NCBI RefSeq assembly: GCF_036250695.1
Contig: NZ_CP109427.1
Coordinates: 4,588,001-4,652,000, forward strand
DNA from: Streptomyces sp. NBC_01497
GTDB taxonomy: Bacteria; Actinomycetota; Actinomycetes; Streptomycetales; Streptomycetaceae
Reading direction: 5' to 3'
Length of the DNA: 64,000 nucleotides
Shown: positions 41,227 through 51,509 of the stretch, piece by piece
Layout: every line of letters begins with the position of its first letter
Numbering within the stretch: the stretch's first letter is position 1
Translations under genes and position numbers: made by a program
Notes under the pieces: model-generated
What the model saw: the letters and a program-made list of their open reading frames with translations, nothing else
Told to the model about the DNA's origin: nothing
Databases searched by the model: none

Positions 41227-42669
41227 ATGACGACCTCGCCACCCGCGGTGTCCGTGTCCACGAGCGACGTCTGCCGGATCACCGTCGAAGGCCCCACCGG
41301 CCGCGCCGACCTGGCGCTGCCCGTGGCGACACCGCTCTCCGCACTCCTGCCCACGCTGCTGCGGCACGTGGCCACCTCGCCCGAGCGCGCCAACGCGCCC
41401 TGGGTGCTGCAGCGGCTCGGAGAGGAGCCGTTCGACCTCGACGGCAGCCCGGACACGCTGGGGCTGCGCCACGGCGACGTGCTGTACCTGCGGCCGGCCG
41501 ACGAGCCGCTGCCGGGACTGCACTTCGACGACATCTCCGACGGGGTCGCCCACGCGGTGACCGGCCGTTCCGACCTGTGGCGGCCCGAACTGACCCGGGG
41601 CCTCGCCATCGCGGTCGGCGGGCTCGTCCTGGCCGCGCTCGGCGTCACCGCCTTCGGCGCGGGTCCCGGTGTCCTCGCGACGGTGGCCTGCGCGGTGACC
41701 GCGCTGGTCCTCGTCGCGGGCTCCGCCGTGCTGTCCCGGGCGGGTGCCGATCAGAGCACCGCGGGGGCGGCGGCCGTCGGCGGCCTCGTGTTCGCGGCGT
41801 TCGCCGGGTTCGCGCCGTTCTCCGCCGCGCGCGTCCCGGCGGTCCTGCCGGCCGGTGTGCACGGCCACGCGTCGCTCGGGCACTTCGCGCTCGGCATCCA
41901 CGGACTGCTTCTCGCGGCGGGCGCCGTCGCCTTCCTCGCGGCCCTGCTGCTGGCGCTGCGGGTGCTGCCCTTCGCGCTGCCGGGAACGTTCCTGGTGTGC
42001 GCGATCGCCGCCGCCGTCGGGGTCGCCGTCGCGCGGCTCGGGGACGAGTCGGCCGTCCAGGCCGCGGGGATCGTCGGCGTCGCGATGTTCGTACTGGGCC
42101 ACTTCGGGCCGCGTCTGACCCTGCGGGCCGCCCGGCTCCGGGTCCCGCAGCTGCCGCGTACCGCTGAGGAGCTGCAGCAGGGCATCGAGCCGGAGGACGA
42201 GGAGTCGGTGACCCGCCGGGTGCGCGCCGCCAGTTCGTACCTCAACACCCTCAGCATGTCCTCCGCCCTCATCTACGCGGTGACGTTCGCGGCGCTGGTG
42301 CACGAGGGCGGCTGGATCGGCTGGCTGCTGCCGCTCGTGTTCAGTGCCGCCGTCCTGCTGCGCGCCCGGGGCCTCGGGGGCGCCCTGCAGCGCGTGCCGA
42401 TGACCGCCGTCGGCGCCTTCGGCCTGGCCGTGGTGGCCCTCACGCGGCTCGCCACGGTCGGCACCACGGACCGTGCCGTCGTCATGGGCGTGTTCCTCGC
42501 GGCCGCCGTCCTGCTGGTGGTCGCGGCCTGGCGGCTGCCGACCGGCAGGCTGCTGCCGGTGTGGGGCCACCTCGGCGACATCGCCGAGACCCTGACCGCC
42601 GTCGCGTTGCTGCCCCTGCTCCTGCAGGCGCTGCACGTGTACGCCTTCTTCCGCCAACTGGCCAGCTGA
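41227..42669 (+). CDS. eccD: type VII secretion membrane channel protein EccD
   Basis: 480 residues from the ATG at 41227 with GGGAG upstream. An N-terminal ubiquitin-like domain of about 90 residues (CRITVEGPTGRADLALPVAT, then LRHGDVLYLRP) is followed by about eleven hydrophobic helices, the canonical EccD layout. Two EccD dimers form the membrane core of the T7SS in mycobacteria. The helices end with LLQALHVYAFF. Eleven bases separate its stop from the eccB start. Confidence 0.93.
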   Translation: MTTSPPAVSVSTSDVCRITVEGPTGRADLALPVATPLSALLPTLLRHVATSPERANAPWVLQRLGEEPFDLDGSPDTLGLRHGDVLYLRPADEPLPGLHFDDISDGVAHAVTGRSDLWRPELTRGLAIAVGGLVLAALGVTAFGAGPGVLATVACAVTALVLVAGSAVLSRAGADQSTAGAAAVGGLVFAAFAGFAPFSAARVPAVLPAGVHGHASLGHFALGIHGLLLAAGAVAFLAALLLALRVLPFALPGTFLVCAIAAAVGVAVARLGDESAVQAAGIVGVAMFVLGHFGPRLTLRAARLRVPQLPRTAEELQQGIEPEDEESVTRRVRAASSYLNTLSMSSALIYAVTFAALVHEGGWIGWLLPLVFSAAVLLRARGLGGALQRVPMTAVGAFGLAVVALTRLATVGTTDRAVVMGVFLAAAVLLVVAAWRLPTGRLLPVWGHLGDIAETLTAVALLPLLLQALHVYAFFRQLAS

Positions 42670-42679
42670 GGAGCGCACC

Positions 42680-44023
42680 GTGCAGACACGGAAGGACCAG
42701 GTCCAGGCGTACCAGTTCGCGATGGGACGCCTCGCCACCGCGCTCGTGAGCGGCAACCCGGGCGGCGGTGACAGCCCCACCCGGCGCGCCTCCCTCGGCA
42801 CGTTCTTCGGCGCGGCGATCGTCGTACTGCTCTGCATCGGCTTCGGCGTGTACGGGCTGATCTCGCCCGTCGCGAAGACGTCGTGGAAGACGCAGGGCGC
42901 GGTCGTCGTGCAGAAGGAGAACGGCAACCGCTTCCTCTACGTCGCCGGCGTGCTGCACCCCGTGCGCAACCTCGCGTCCGCGCTGCTGATCTCGGGGCAG
43001 GGTGCCGCCAACCCCGAGTCCGTGTCCGCCAAGTCCCTTGCCGGGGTGCGGGTCGGCTCGCCCGTCGGCATCCCGGACGCGCCCGACGTGGTGCCCGGCG
43101 CCGCGTCGCTGCTGACCGGCGCCTGGACCCGCTGCCTGCGGCCCGGCCTGGCCGGCGGCCAGCTCGTCGACTTCTCGCCCGACGGGCACACCGCCGCGTT
43201 CCCCGACGACCGGCAGGTCCTCCTGTCCGGCTCCAAGGGCGCGCGGTACCTGCTGTGGCACGGCTCCAAGTACCGCATCACCGACGACGCCGTCATGATC
43301 GCGCTCGGCATGGACGACGAACAGCCGGTGCCCGCGCCCGACAACTGGCTCTCCGCCGTACCCGACGGGCCCGCCCTGGCCGCCGCGAAGATCGACGGCG
43401 CGGGACAGCCCGCAGGCCAGGTCGCCGGCCGGTCCACCGCCGTCGGGGACCTGTTCACCACCGGCGGTACGGGCGCTTCCGCGCACTTCTACGTGATGCT
43501 CGCCGATGGCATCGCGCCCGTCACGGCCACCGAGTCCGCGCTGATGTCCGCGACCTCGGGCGCCGCCAAGCCGCGTTCCGTCGCCGCCGCGGACATCGCC
43601 GTCGCCCCGGTGTCCAAGGACCGCACCTTGATGCACCGCCTGCCCGACCTGCTGGACATGCCCGCCGCCGACACCAAGGGCGCTGCGGTTTGCGTACGCC
43701 AGGAGTCCGACGGCGCCGACCTGCGCAGCGGGGTCGTCCTGGAGCGCGGCGCTGCGGCCACCGGATCCCGGCCCGTGCTGCTGCCGCCGGGCAGCGGCGT
43801 CCTCGCGCTCGACCAGGCGCAGGTCGGCAAGCAGGGTGTCAGCCCGCGGGAGTTCCTCATCACGGAGGACGGCGTGGAGTACTCGATCAGCGACGACCAG
43901 GCCACCTCCGCCCTCGGATACGGCACCGGCGGCCTGCCGCTGCCGGAGAACGTCCTCACGCTGCTGCCACGCGGCCCCGAACTGAGCAGGGCCGCCGCCG
44001 TCGCCACCGTCCAGAGGGGATAG
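42680..44023 (+). CDS. eccB: type VII secretion protein EccB
   Basis: 447 residues from a GTG with GAGGAG upstream. A short cytoplasmic N-terminus (RKDQVQAYQFAMGRLATAL, conserved in EccB) is followed by one membrane helix (FFGAAIVVLLCIGFGVYGLI, about 42-61). A large extracytoplasmic domain of repeated beta units follows, with two Cys (RCLRPGL, AVCVRQE) that form the disulfide seen in the family. EccB scaffolds the outer face of the T7SS complex. The conserved SPxGIPDAPDxVP-like stretch (GSPVGIPDAPDVVP) supports the call. Confidence 0.93.
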   Translation: MQTRKDQVQAYQFAMGRLATALVSGNPGGGDSPTRRASLGTFFGAAIVVLLCIGFGVYGLISPVAKTSWKTQGAVVVQKENGNRFLYVAGVLHPVRNLASALLISGQGAANPESVSAKSLAGVRVGSPVGIPDAPDVVPGAASLLTGAWTRCLRPGLAGGQLVDFSPDGHTAAFPDDRQVLLSGSKGARYLLWHGSKYRITDDAVMIALGMDDEQPVPAPDNWLSAVPDGPALAAAKIDGAGQPAGQVAGRSTAVGDLFTTGGTGASAHFYVMLADGIAPVTATESALMSATSGAAKPRSVAAADIAVAPVSKDRTLMHRLPDLLDMPAADTKGAAVCVRQESDGADLRSGVVLERGAAATGSRPVLLPPGSGVLALDQAQVGKQGVSPREFLITEDGVEYSISDDQATSALGYGTGGLPLPENVLTLLPRGPELSRAAAVATVQRG

Positions 44024-44025
44024 CC

Positions 44026-47000
44026 GTGCACATCGGGCTCAAGCCACCCCGCCTGCTCGGCGGTCCTCTCCAGACGAGGCCCGCCGGTCACGCGCTGCTG
44101 CTCCACCCCAAGGGCGAGCCCGACCCGCGCGCGGTCGCGTTCGCCTCCGGGCTGGCCGCCGACACCCAGCACACGCTGGCCGTCGTCGACCTGCCGTCCG
44201 GCACGGTGGAGGCGGAGTGGGAGTCCGTCGCGAAAACACTCTCCGGCCGTACCGGGAGCCTGCGGATCGTCTTTGCGCGCCCCACCACGGCACGGGAGTC
44301 CCGGGCCATGGGGCAGCGGCTCGCCGACCGCCTGGACCGGACGGTCGTCACGCCCGACGGCGAGGTCGTGCCGACCGTGGACGGCGGCCTGTTCATCCCC
44401 AGCGACCGGGGCATCGGCTGGCTCGCGTACCGCCCGGGGCGCGGCCCGCAGCGCGACTCGCAACGGTTCCCGAAGCCGCCGTGGGAGTTCTCCACGTTCA
44501 GCCGCCCCTGGGAGACCAGCGCCGACGGCACCGTCGAGCCGCTGCCGAGCGGTGTGTGGGTACGCGGCGCGGGCCCCGGCCACAGCGCGCGCGGCCGCAA
44601 GTGGCTGATGGAGAGCCTGCCGTGCCACCCTGACATCCTGACGGTGGTGCTGGGCACGCCGGGCGGCCCCGCGGTGCCGCTCGTGGACGTGGCGCGGTTC
44701 TGGGAGACGGTGCTGCCTTCGGTGCGCTCACGGGTGCGGTTCGTGCACTACGGGCCCGTGTCGACACCCGAGGGGCGTGCGTACGGGCAGGAGATCGCCG
44801 ACCGGCTGGGACAGCAGGTCGTCGTGTACGCGGGCATGCCCGTGGAGACCCGGACGAGTCTCGAAGCGCCTGCCGTCATCGCCCTGCACAAGGAAGGGAC
44901 GGCCGAATCCCGGCCCTTCGCCAGCGAGTTGATGTACTTCCCACGGCACAACCCGGCAGCGCGCCCGGCGCCTCCCGCGCTGTTCGGCGTGCGCCGTCCG
45001 TTGGATGGCGTCCCCGAGATCACCCCGGGCGTGTACGAGTACGCCGCCGACGCCGTCCTGGAGGTCGTGCAGAGCGGCCTGTGGATGCGCCCGAACAACG
45101 AACCCGCCGACGCCGACGACGTACGGTGCGTCCCGGCGGGCCCGGGACGGCTGGCGATCCTCTACGACCGGAGCACGCCGACGACGGCCGCGCGCATGAA
45201 GGCGCTCGCCGAGGACATGCTGTGGCGGCTCGACCCGGCGACCCGCGTGACCTTCCAGGTCGCGCCCGCCGACGACCCGTGGGGCGCGTTCGGTTACGCG
45301 GACGACGAGGTGTGGTCGGTGGCAGCCGCCACCGAGAGCGCGCCCGCCCAGGCCCCGGTGTCCACCGCCGTGCGCGGCCGGGCCGGTGGCCGCGCCGAGG
45401 CGGCGCTGCAGCCCGACGCCGCCCCCGTCGCCGAAGCGGACGCGGAGCAGGCCGCAGGCGCCCAGCAGGGCGCGGCGGGCCCGGACATGGCGTCCAAGCT
45501 CGCCGGGGCACGGCTCTCGCGGGCCCGCAAGGGCCGCACCCGGGGCCGGGCCGACGCGGCGGCCGAGGCCGCCCCGCCGAGGCCCGAGACGGAGACAGCG
45601 GCGGACCCGACCGCGCGGGGAGCCGCCCGCGAGAACGACCAGGAGGGGCGCGAGAGCAGCGCCCCCGGCGCGCGGGCGGTGCCGGGCGGACTGGCGTCCG
45701 AGGGGCCCGCCGTGGCTCCGGCAGCGGACCCCGCCGCCGAAGAGGCCGCCGCCGCTCACGCCGTGGCGGGCGCGGCGCAGGCCACCTCGGCCCCGCCGGT
45801 CGCGGCCCCGCCGGCGGAGCAACCTCCGCTCGCCGCCCCGCCGGTGTTCCCGCCCCCGCCCGGCTCACCCGACTCGTTCACCGCCTCGGGCCGCCCCGCC
45901 CCCGGCGCGCCCGGTACGGGCGCCTCGCCCGTGTCGCCGCCCCCGCCGCCGCCCATGTCGCTGCGGGCCCTCGCGGGTCTCGGCGGCCCGGGCGCCCCCG
46001 CCGCGCCGCTCCCGCCCGTCGTGGTGCCGCCCGTCGTCACGGCGCGGCCGCCCGCCGCGCCGGTGGCGCCGGCCCCGCCCGCGCCGGCCCCGGCCGCGCC
46101 GCTGCCTCCTGCCGTGGTGCCGCCCGCCGCGCCGCTGCCGCCCGCGCCGGCGCCGGCCGTTCCCGCGCCGGCCGCCGCGCCGCTGCCGCCGGTGCCCGTG
46201 GGCCCGGGCCCGACGGCCGGGCCCGGTCCCGCCGCGCCGCCCGTTCCGGCTGTTCCGGCCGTTCCCGCTGTTCCGGATGCCGGGCCCGCCGAACCGACCG
46301 CGCCGACGCAGGCCCCGGCGGCCGCGCCCGCGCGGCCGAGCGCACCGCGGATCCGGCTGGAGTCCGGGGCGCCGGCCCCGGCGCCCGCGGCCCCGCCCGT
46401 GCCCGTGGCGCCCGTGCCCGCACCCGAGGCCGACGGAACGGGGCCCGCGCCCGTGCCCATGGGCGCCCCCGGGCCGCCCCCGACGCCCAGGCGCCGGCCG
46501 CCGCGGCCGCGCCCGTGCAGCAGCGGGCCGCCGTACGCGTGCAGCCCGTGCCCAAGGCGGCGGCCTGCGCCGCGCCGGGCGACCGCGAGGTCGGCAAGGA
46601 ACGCGACTGGGTGCGGCGCACGTTCAGCTCCCAGTACAACGCCGTCGCCGGATCCGTCTCGCGCGTCATGTCCGAATCCCCCGGCCTGCGCGGCGCCTCG
46701 CGCGCCGACGCGGCCGAGGCGCTCACCGACCTCGTCGCCGTGAAGCTGTACCTGTCGGGCGACAGCGGCCAGGTCGACCGCGCCGTACGGTCCGCGACCG
46801 TCGGGCCGCACGTACCGCTCGCCCGCTGTGTGGCGTCCGGCCTGCGACGACTGCCCTCCTACCGGGGGCCCGCCCTGCTGCGGATCTCCGCGAGCGCCGC
46901 GGAGCGCGCGTGGTTCCGGGAGGGCAGGCTCGTCACCGAGTGGGGGTTCTGCGCTGCCCGCACCAACGTGGCGGCCGCCGGCGCCGGCGACACCGACTTC

Positions 47001-47384
47001 CTCGTGTGGTCGATGACGGCCCGAAGGACCGTCCTGGTCGATCCGGCGCGCTCGGACCAGATCATCTTCGTACCCGGCACCAGCTTCAAGGTGCTGCGCG
47101 GCGTGGACGGGGACAGCGGGCGGCCCACCGTGCTGCTGCGGGAGCTGCTGCCGTCCGAGATCGGGGAGGACGGCCGCGTCGACGTGGCGCGGGTCCCCCT
47201 GGACGAAATAGCGCTCGCCGGGCTCGAACAGGCCGTCGAGGTCGTGGAGAGCACCGCGAAGGCCGAGGCGAAGTCGGGCACGTCCGCCGAGCCCGCCGAG
47301 GCTGTGCCGGGCAGCGGCTGGCCCCCGGGTCTTGTCTCCGGCCGCAAGGAGTCGTCCGTACGCAACGAGGGAGCGAAGCCGTGA
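44026..47384 (+). CDS. large T7SS-locus protein with ADP-ribosyltransferase-like C-terminus; apparent frameshift
   Basis: Starts at a GTG just after eccB (AGAGGGGA upstream). The first 460 codons encode an Ala/Arg-rich folded region (two similar halves: WESVAKTLSGR and WETVLPSVRSR). A very Pro/Ala-rich linker follows (about 45.7-46.5 kb). Within 46460-46485, at C-runs such as 46477-46481, the frame shifts back by one base. Coding bias continues uninterrupted in the second frame to 47384. The full product would be about 1119 residues. The C-terminal 190 residues (YRGPALLRIS, then ARRTVLVD, DQIIFVPGTSFKVL) look like the ADP-ribosyltransferase fold, but the usual catalytic ExE before the FVPGT strand is not evident. 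The role is unknown; a T7SS component or substrate. Sequencing error, real mutation or programmed shift are all possible. Confidence 0.7.
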
Positions 47385-50300
47385 GCCGGCAAGTCCTGTT
47401 GGTCTCAGCGGACCGACCCGGTGCGCACCGGTCCATCGCGCAGGCCCTGGCCGACGCCACCGACGGGGCGCTGATCACCCTCGCGGCGGGCCGTTACGAG
47501 GAGGCCCTGCACATCACCCGGCCGGTCAGCCTCGTCGCGGAGGGCCGCAGCGGGGTGGAGATCCACTCGTCGGCGGGTACGACAGTCGTCGTGGATGCCG
47601 AAGTACAGCTGTCCGGGCTGGTGTTGTCGGGAACCGACCCCGAGGCGCCGGTCCTCGACGTACGGCGCGGGCAGGCGGCCCTCGACGGCTGCTCCCTCTC
47701 CGGCGGGGCCTGGGCGGCGGTGCTGGCCTGGCAGGACGGTGTGCTGGCGCTGCGCGGCTGCCGGGTCACCAACGCGCAGGGCGCCGGCGTCGTCGTGACG
47801 TCCGCCGGCGCGAACGTGCTGGAGGGCTCCGAGATCACCGACGTCGGCTCGTCGGCGGTGGTGATCGCCGAGGCGGGCCGTCTCACGGTGCGCGAGTGCG
47901 TCCTGACCAACGCGCGCGGCAACGGCGTGTGCGTCAACGGCCGTGCCACGGCGGTGATCGAGGCCACCCGTATCGACGGCAGCGGCAAGCCCGCGCTCGC
48001 CGTCGAGCAGCAGGCCACGGCCGAACTGCGCAAGGTCGCGGTGAGCGGCAGCGCCGCGCTCGACGCGTACCTCACGAGCACCGGCGAGACGGTCCTCGCC
48101 GACTGCACCTTCACCGGTTCCGGCGGGCAGGCCGTGCACATCACCGGCGGCGCCGCACCGCTGCTGCGCGGCTGCACCGTGAACGGCGCGGCGTCCAGCG
48201 GCATCCAGGTGACGGGCGCGTCGCGGCCCCGCCTGGAGGAGTGTGCCGTCATCGGGTCCCCGGTCGGGGTGGCGGTGGAGGCGCGCAGCGAGGCGACGTT
48301 CACCGCGCTGACCGTACGGGACGCGAGTGGTGCGGCCCTGCAGCTCACCGACGCCGCAGCGGCCCGTGTGGAGGGCCTGACGGTCTCCGGTGGGTCGGGC
48401 GCGGGCGTGGTGGCGAGCGGCGCGTCGACCCTGTCGGTGCGTACGGGCGAGATCACGGCGGGCGGGGCGGCCGTGCGGCTCGACGAGAAGTCCGAGGGCA
48501 CCCTGACGAACGTACGGCTGCGGTCGGCGGGCAGTGGGCGGGGCAGCGGCGGCCAGGGCATCGAGCTGGCGGGCGGCGCGTCCGCGGTACTGGAGTCGAG
48601 CGCGCTGCTGGAGTGCGGGGCACTCGTCGGCGCGGAAGCGGAACTGACGGCTCGGGAGAGCGAGTTCACGGGTTCCGACACGGACGGCGTGCGGGTCGTG
48701 AACGGCGGTGCGCTGACCGCCGTCGGCTGCCGGGTGACCGGTGCGCGCGGGCACGGCCTGAACATCCAGGCGTCGTCCCGGGCGGAACTGTCCCACTGCG
48801 CGGTCTTCGACAACGCGGGCGACGGCGTCCGCTGCAACACCGAGGAGACCGTCACCGTCCACGACTGCGAGATCCGCGACAACGGCGGCCGGCCGGTGCA
48901 CCAGCTCACGGCGGGCCCGCACGTCTCGGTGGAGCGGCTGGACACCGGTGGCGCGGAGGCTTCGGACCCGGCCGGCTCCGGCAAGGGCGGGGCCACCGCC
49001 GAGGCCGGGGCGGGTGCGGGCGCGCCCGCCGAGCAGGAGTGGGACGGCGGCCGGGCCGGCGCCCACCACACCGGTACCGGACCGCTCTCCGAACTCGACG
49101 CGCTGGTGGGCCTGGAGAGCGTCAAGAAGGAAGTCACCGGCCTGATCAACCTGAACAAGATGACGCAGCGGCGCATGGAGATGGGCCTGCCCATGCCGCC
49201 GATGAGCCGTCACCTCGTGTTCGCCGGGCCGCCGGGAACCGGCAAGACCACGGTGGCGCGTCTGTACGGCGCGGTCCTCGCCGAGCTGGGCATCCTCAGC
49301 CAGGGCCACATCGTGGAGGTGGCGCGGGCCGACCTGGTGGCGCAGATCATCGGCGGGACGGCCATCAAGACGCAGGAGGTCTTCAACAAGGCGCTCGGCG
49401 GCGTGCTGTTCATCGACGAGGCGTACACGCTGACCAACCAGTCCAAGGGCACAGGGCCCGACTTCGGCCAGGAGGCCGTCGAGACCCTGATGAAGATGAT
49501 GGAGGACCACCGCGACGAGGTCGTCGTCATCGTCGCCGGGTACTCCGAGCAGATGGACCAGTTCCTCGCGTCCAACCCGGGCATGGCCTCGCGGTTCGCG
49601 CGCACCGTCGAGTTCCCGAACTACACGCCCGAGGAACTGGTCACCATCGTGCGGGGCCTGTGCGCCAAGCACTACTACGAGATGACCGAGGACGCCCTCG
49701 CGGCGCTCACGCAGTACTTCGTGGAGATCCCGAAGACGTCGACGTTCGGTAACGGACGCGTCGCCCGGCAGATCTTCGAGCAGATGATCAGCAACCAGGC
49801 GTCCCGGCTCGCGATGGACCCGCCGCGCGACGACGCCGCCCTGAGCATGCTGGACGCCGCCGACACCGGCTTCGACCTGGACGACATGGCCGACGACGGC
49901 GACGGCGACGCGGCCGGGGGCACCGGCGGTGGCCCGGGCAAGGGCCGTACGCCGAGGCCGCGCGCCGACAGTCCCGGCATCCGCAAGCTCGCCGCGCTGA
50001 CCGGCCAGGACGCCACGCGTGAGGCGCTGCGGGTCCGGCTGGACACCCTCGTACGCCTCAAGCAGCGGCGCGAGCGCGGCGCCGGACTCGCCAACGTCGT
50101 CCTGGAGGCACCGCCGGGCACCGGACGGCGCGCACTGGCCCGGCTGTACGGGCGCAGCCTTGCCGAACTGGGGCTCATCACGACCGGAGCCGTGCACCAC
50201 TTCGCTCTCGCCTCGGTGCCGGTGCGGTGGGCCGAACAGCCCAGGTTCGTGCTCGCGGCGGCCTTCGAGGAGGCGGCGGGCGGCGTGCTGGTGCCCGAGA

Positions 50301-50950
50301 TCGATCCGGCGTTCGACCGGCGCGCCGAGCCCGAACGGGTCGCCGTACTCGACGCGTTGGCGCGTGCCATCGCCGCGGTCCCCGAGACCCCGGTGGTCCT
50401 GCTCGGCAGACCCCCGCACCTGATGGACCTGATGCGGGAACGCATCGACCTGGCCCAGGCGTTCGCCGCGTACCTGCCGCTGGAGGCGTACACGCCGGAG
50501 CAGGTGAGGCAGTTGGTGGAACGGCGGCTCACCTCGCTGGGCTTCCGGCTCGCACCCGAGGCGGGGGAGGCCATGACGGCCCGCTTCACCCGGCAGGCCC
50601 CGGCCGGCGGCGCCTACGGGGCCCACCGGCTCGCCGACCGGCTCGCGGCCCTCGCCAGGACCCGCACCATCACACCGGACGACCTGGAGCGCGCGACAGC
50701 GCCGAGCGCGGCGGCACAGCAGGCGTCGAACGGGGCGGCACAGCAGGCGTCGAACGGGGCGGCACAGCGGGCTCCGGACAGGGCACCGAAAGCCACCCCG
50801 CCGGCCAACCCGCCCGCAGGCACGTCCGGTTCGCCCGGCGGGCCGCCCGCCGCGTCCGGGACCGCCGACGGCGTCCCCCCACAGACCACTGCCGGCCCGG
50901 CGGACGCGCCGTCCCGGCAGGAGGACACCCCACCCCTGGTACGCACCTGA
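47381..50950 (+). CDS. right-handed beta-helix plus tandem AAA ATPase (EccA/CbxX-like)
   Basis: 1189 residues from a GTG overlapping the previous stop (GTGA), GAGGGAG upstream. Residues 1-510 consist of about 20 short repeats of pectate-lyase-like beta-helix coils (for example LEGSEITDVGSSAVVI, LEECAVIGSPVGVAVE). After a linker, AAA domain 1 has GPPGTGKTT (about 615), Walker B VLFIDEAYTL, sensor VIVAGYSEQM and arginine finger SRFARTVEF, as in CbxX/CfqX, SpoVK and EccA. AAA domain 2 keeps the fold but has a P-loop EAPPGTGRRA without Lys and VLVPEIDP instead of a DE box, so it is inactive. A Pro/Ala-rich tail with ASNGAAQQ repeats ends it. EccA acts on T7SS substrate-chaperone complexes; the beta-helix fusion is typical of Streptomyces loci. 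Confidence 0.88.
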   Translation: MSRQVLLVSADRPGAHRSIAQALADATDGALITLAAGRYEEALHITRPVSLVAEGRSGVEIHSSAGTTVVVDAEVQLSGLVLSGTDPEAPVLDVRRGQAALDGCSLSGGAWAAVLAWQDGVLALRGCRVTNAQGAGVVVTSAGANVLEGSEITDVGSSAVVIAEAGRLTVRECVLTNARGNGVCVNGRATAVIEATRIDGSGKPALAVEQQATAELRKVAVSGSAALDAYLTSTGETVLADCTFTGSGGQAVHITGGAAPLLRGCTVNGAASSGIQVTGASRPRLEECAVIGSPVGVAVEARSEATFTALTVRDASGAALQLTDAAAARVEGLTVSGGSGAGVVASGASTLSVRTGEITAGGAAVRLDEKSEGTLTNVRLRSAGSGRGSGGQGIELAGGASAVLESSALLECGALVGAEAELTARESEFTGSDTDGVRVVNGGALTAVGCRVTGARGHGLNIQASSRAELSHCAVFDNAGDGVRCNTEETVTVHDCEIRDNGGRPVHQLTAGPHVSVERLDTGGAEASDPAGSGKGGATAEAGAGAGAPAEQEWDGGRAGAHHTGTGPLSELDALVGLESVKKEVTGLINLNKMTQRRMEMGLPMPPMSRHLVFAGPPGTGKTTVARLYGAVLAELGILSQGHIVEVARADLVAQIIGGTAIKTQEVFNKALGGVLFIDEAYTLTNQSKGTGPDFGQEAVETLMKMMEDHRDEVVVIVAGYSEQMDQFLASNPGMASRFARTVEFPNYTPEELVTIVRGLCAKHYYEMTEDALAALTQYFVEIPKTSTFGNGRVARQIFEQMISNQASRLAMDPPRDDAALSMLDAADTGFDLDDMADDGDGDAAGGTGGGPGKGRTPRPRADSPGIRKLAALTGQDATREALRVRLDTLVRLKQRRERGAGLANVVLEAPPGTGRRALARLYGRSLAELGLITTGAVHHFALASVPVRWAEQPRFVLAAAFEEAAGGVLVPEIDPAFDRRAEPERVAVLDALARAIAAVPETPVVLLGRPPHLMDLMRERIDLAQAFAAYLPLEAYTPEQVRQLVERRLTSLGFRLAPEAGEAMTARFTRQAPAGGAYGAHRLADRLAALARTRTITPDDLERATAPSAAAQQASNGAAQQASNGAAQRAPDRAPKATPPANPPAGTSGSPGGPPAASGTADGVPPQTTAGPADAPSRQEDTPPLVRT

Positions 50951-51052
50951 TGAGGGCCGCGCACCGCACGGACCCGTGGGGTCCCCGCATACCGCAGGAA
51001 GCAGCGGCCGTTATCGCGGACCGGGCTCCTGCCTACCCCGAGAGGAAACAAG

Positions 51053-51400
51053 GTGGCGAACAACACCGCTGTCGATCTTGACGGAATGAAGGCTGCCCAG
51101 GGCACCTTCCAGACCGCGCTCGACGAGACCACCAGCTCGTACTCGCAGATGGACGGCCAGATCGAGGGCCTGCGGTCCTCCTGGACCGGCCAGGCCTCCA
51201 CCATCTACGGCAGCGCGATGGAGAAGTGGCTGGAGGACTTCAACGTCGTCAACAACGCGCTCCGCACGATGCTGGAGAAGCTCCAGTCCAACACCGGTGT
51301 GTACGCCAACACGCACGAGGACACCCAGCAGCAGGCCAACCAGGTCCAGCAGCTGATCTCGTCGGGCAACTTCTCCGGCCTGGCGGGCTTCCCCTCCTGA
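51053..51400 (+). CDS. esxB: WXG100 protein, EsxB-like
   Basis: 115 residues from a GTG with AGAGGA upstream. Helix-turn-helix hairpin with the central SWTGQAS (W44-T-G46) motif and the second helix MEKWLEDFNVVNNALRTM, typical of the ESAT-6/CFP-10 family. The C-terminus (GVYANTHEDTQQQANQVQ) is longer than in the partner. Secreted as a heterodimer with EsxA by the EccC motor. No signal peptide, as expected. The partner gene follows 109 bp downstream. Confidence 0.92.
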   Translation: MANNTAVDLDGMKAAQGTFQTALDETTSSYSQMDGQIEGLRSSWTGQASTIYGSAMEKWLEDFNVVNNALRTMLEKLQSNTGVYANTHEDTQQQANQVQQLISSGNFSGLAGFPS

Positions 51401-51509
51401 CCCGCGGGGTGCGCACCGCGGCCTCGCGGCGCGCACCCTCCCGTGCCGGACACCCGGCCGCGCACCACCTCGTCCCCCTACCCGTCACGTTCCCCAACCA
51501 GGAGCCACA

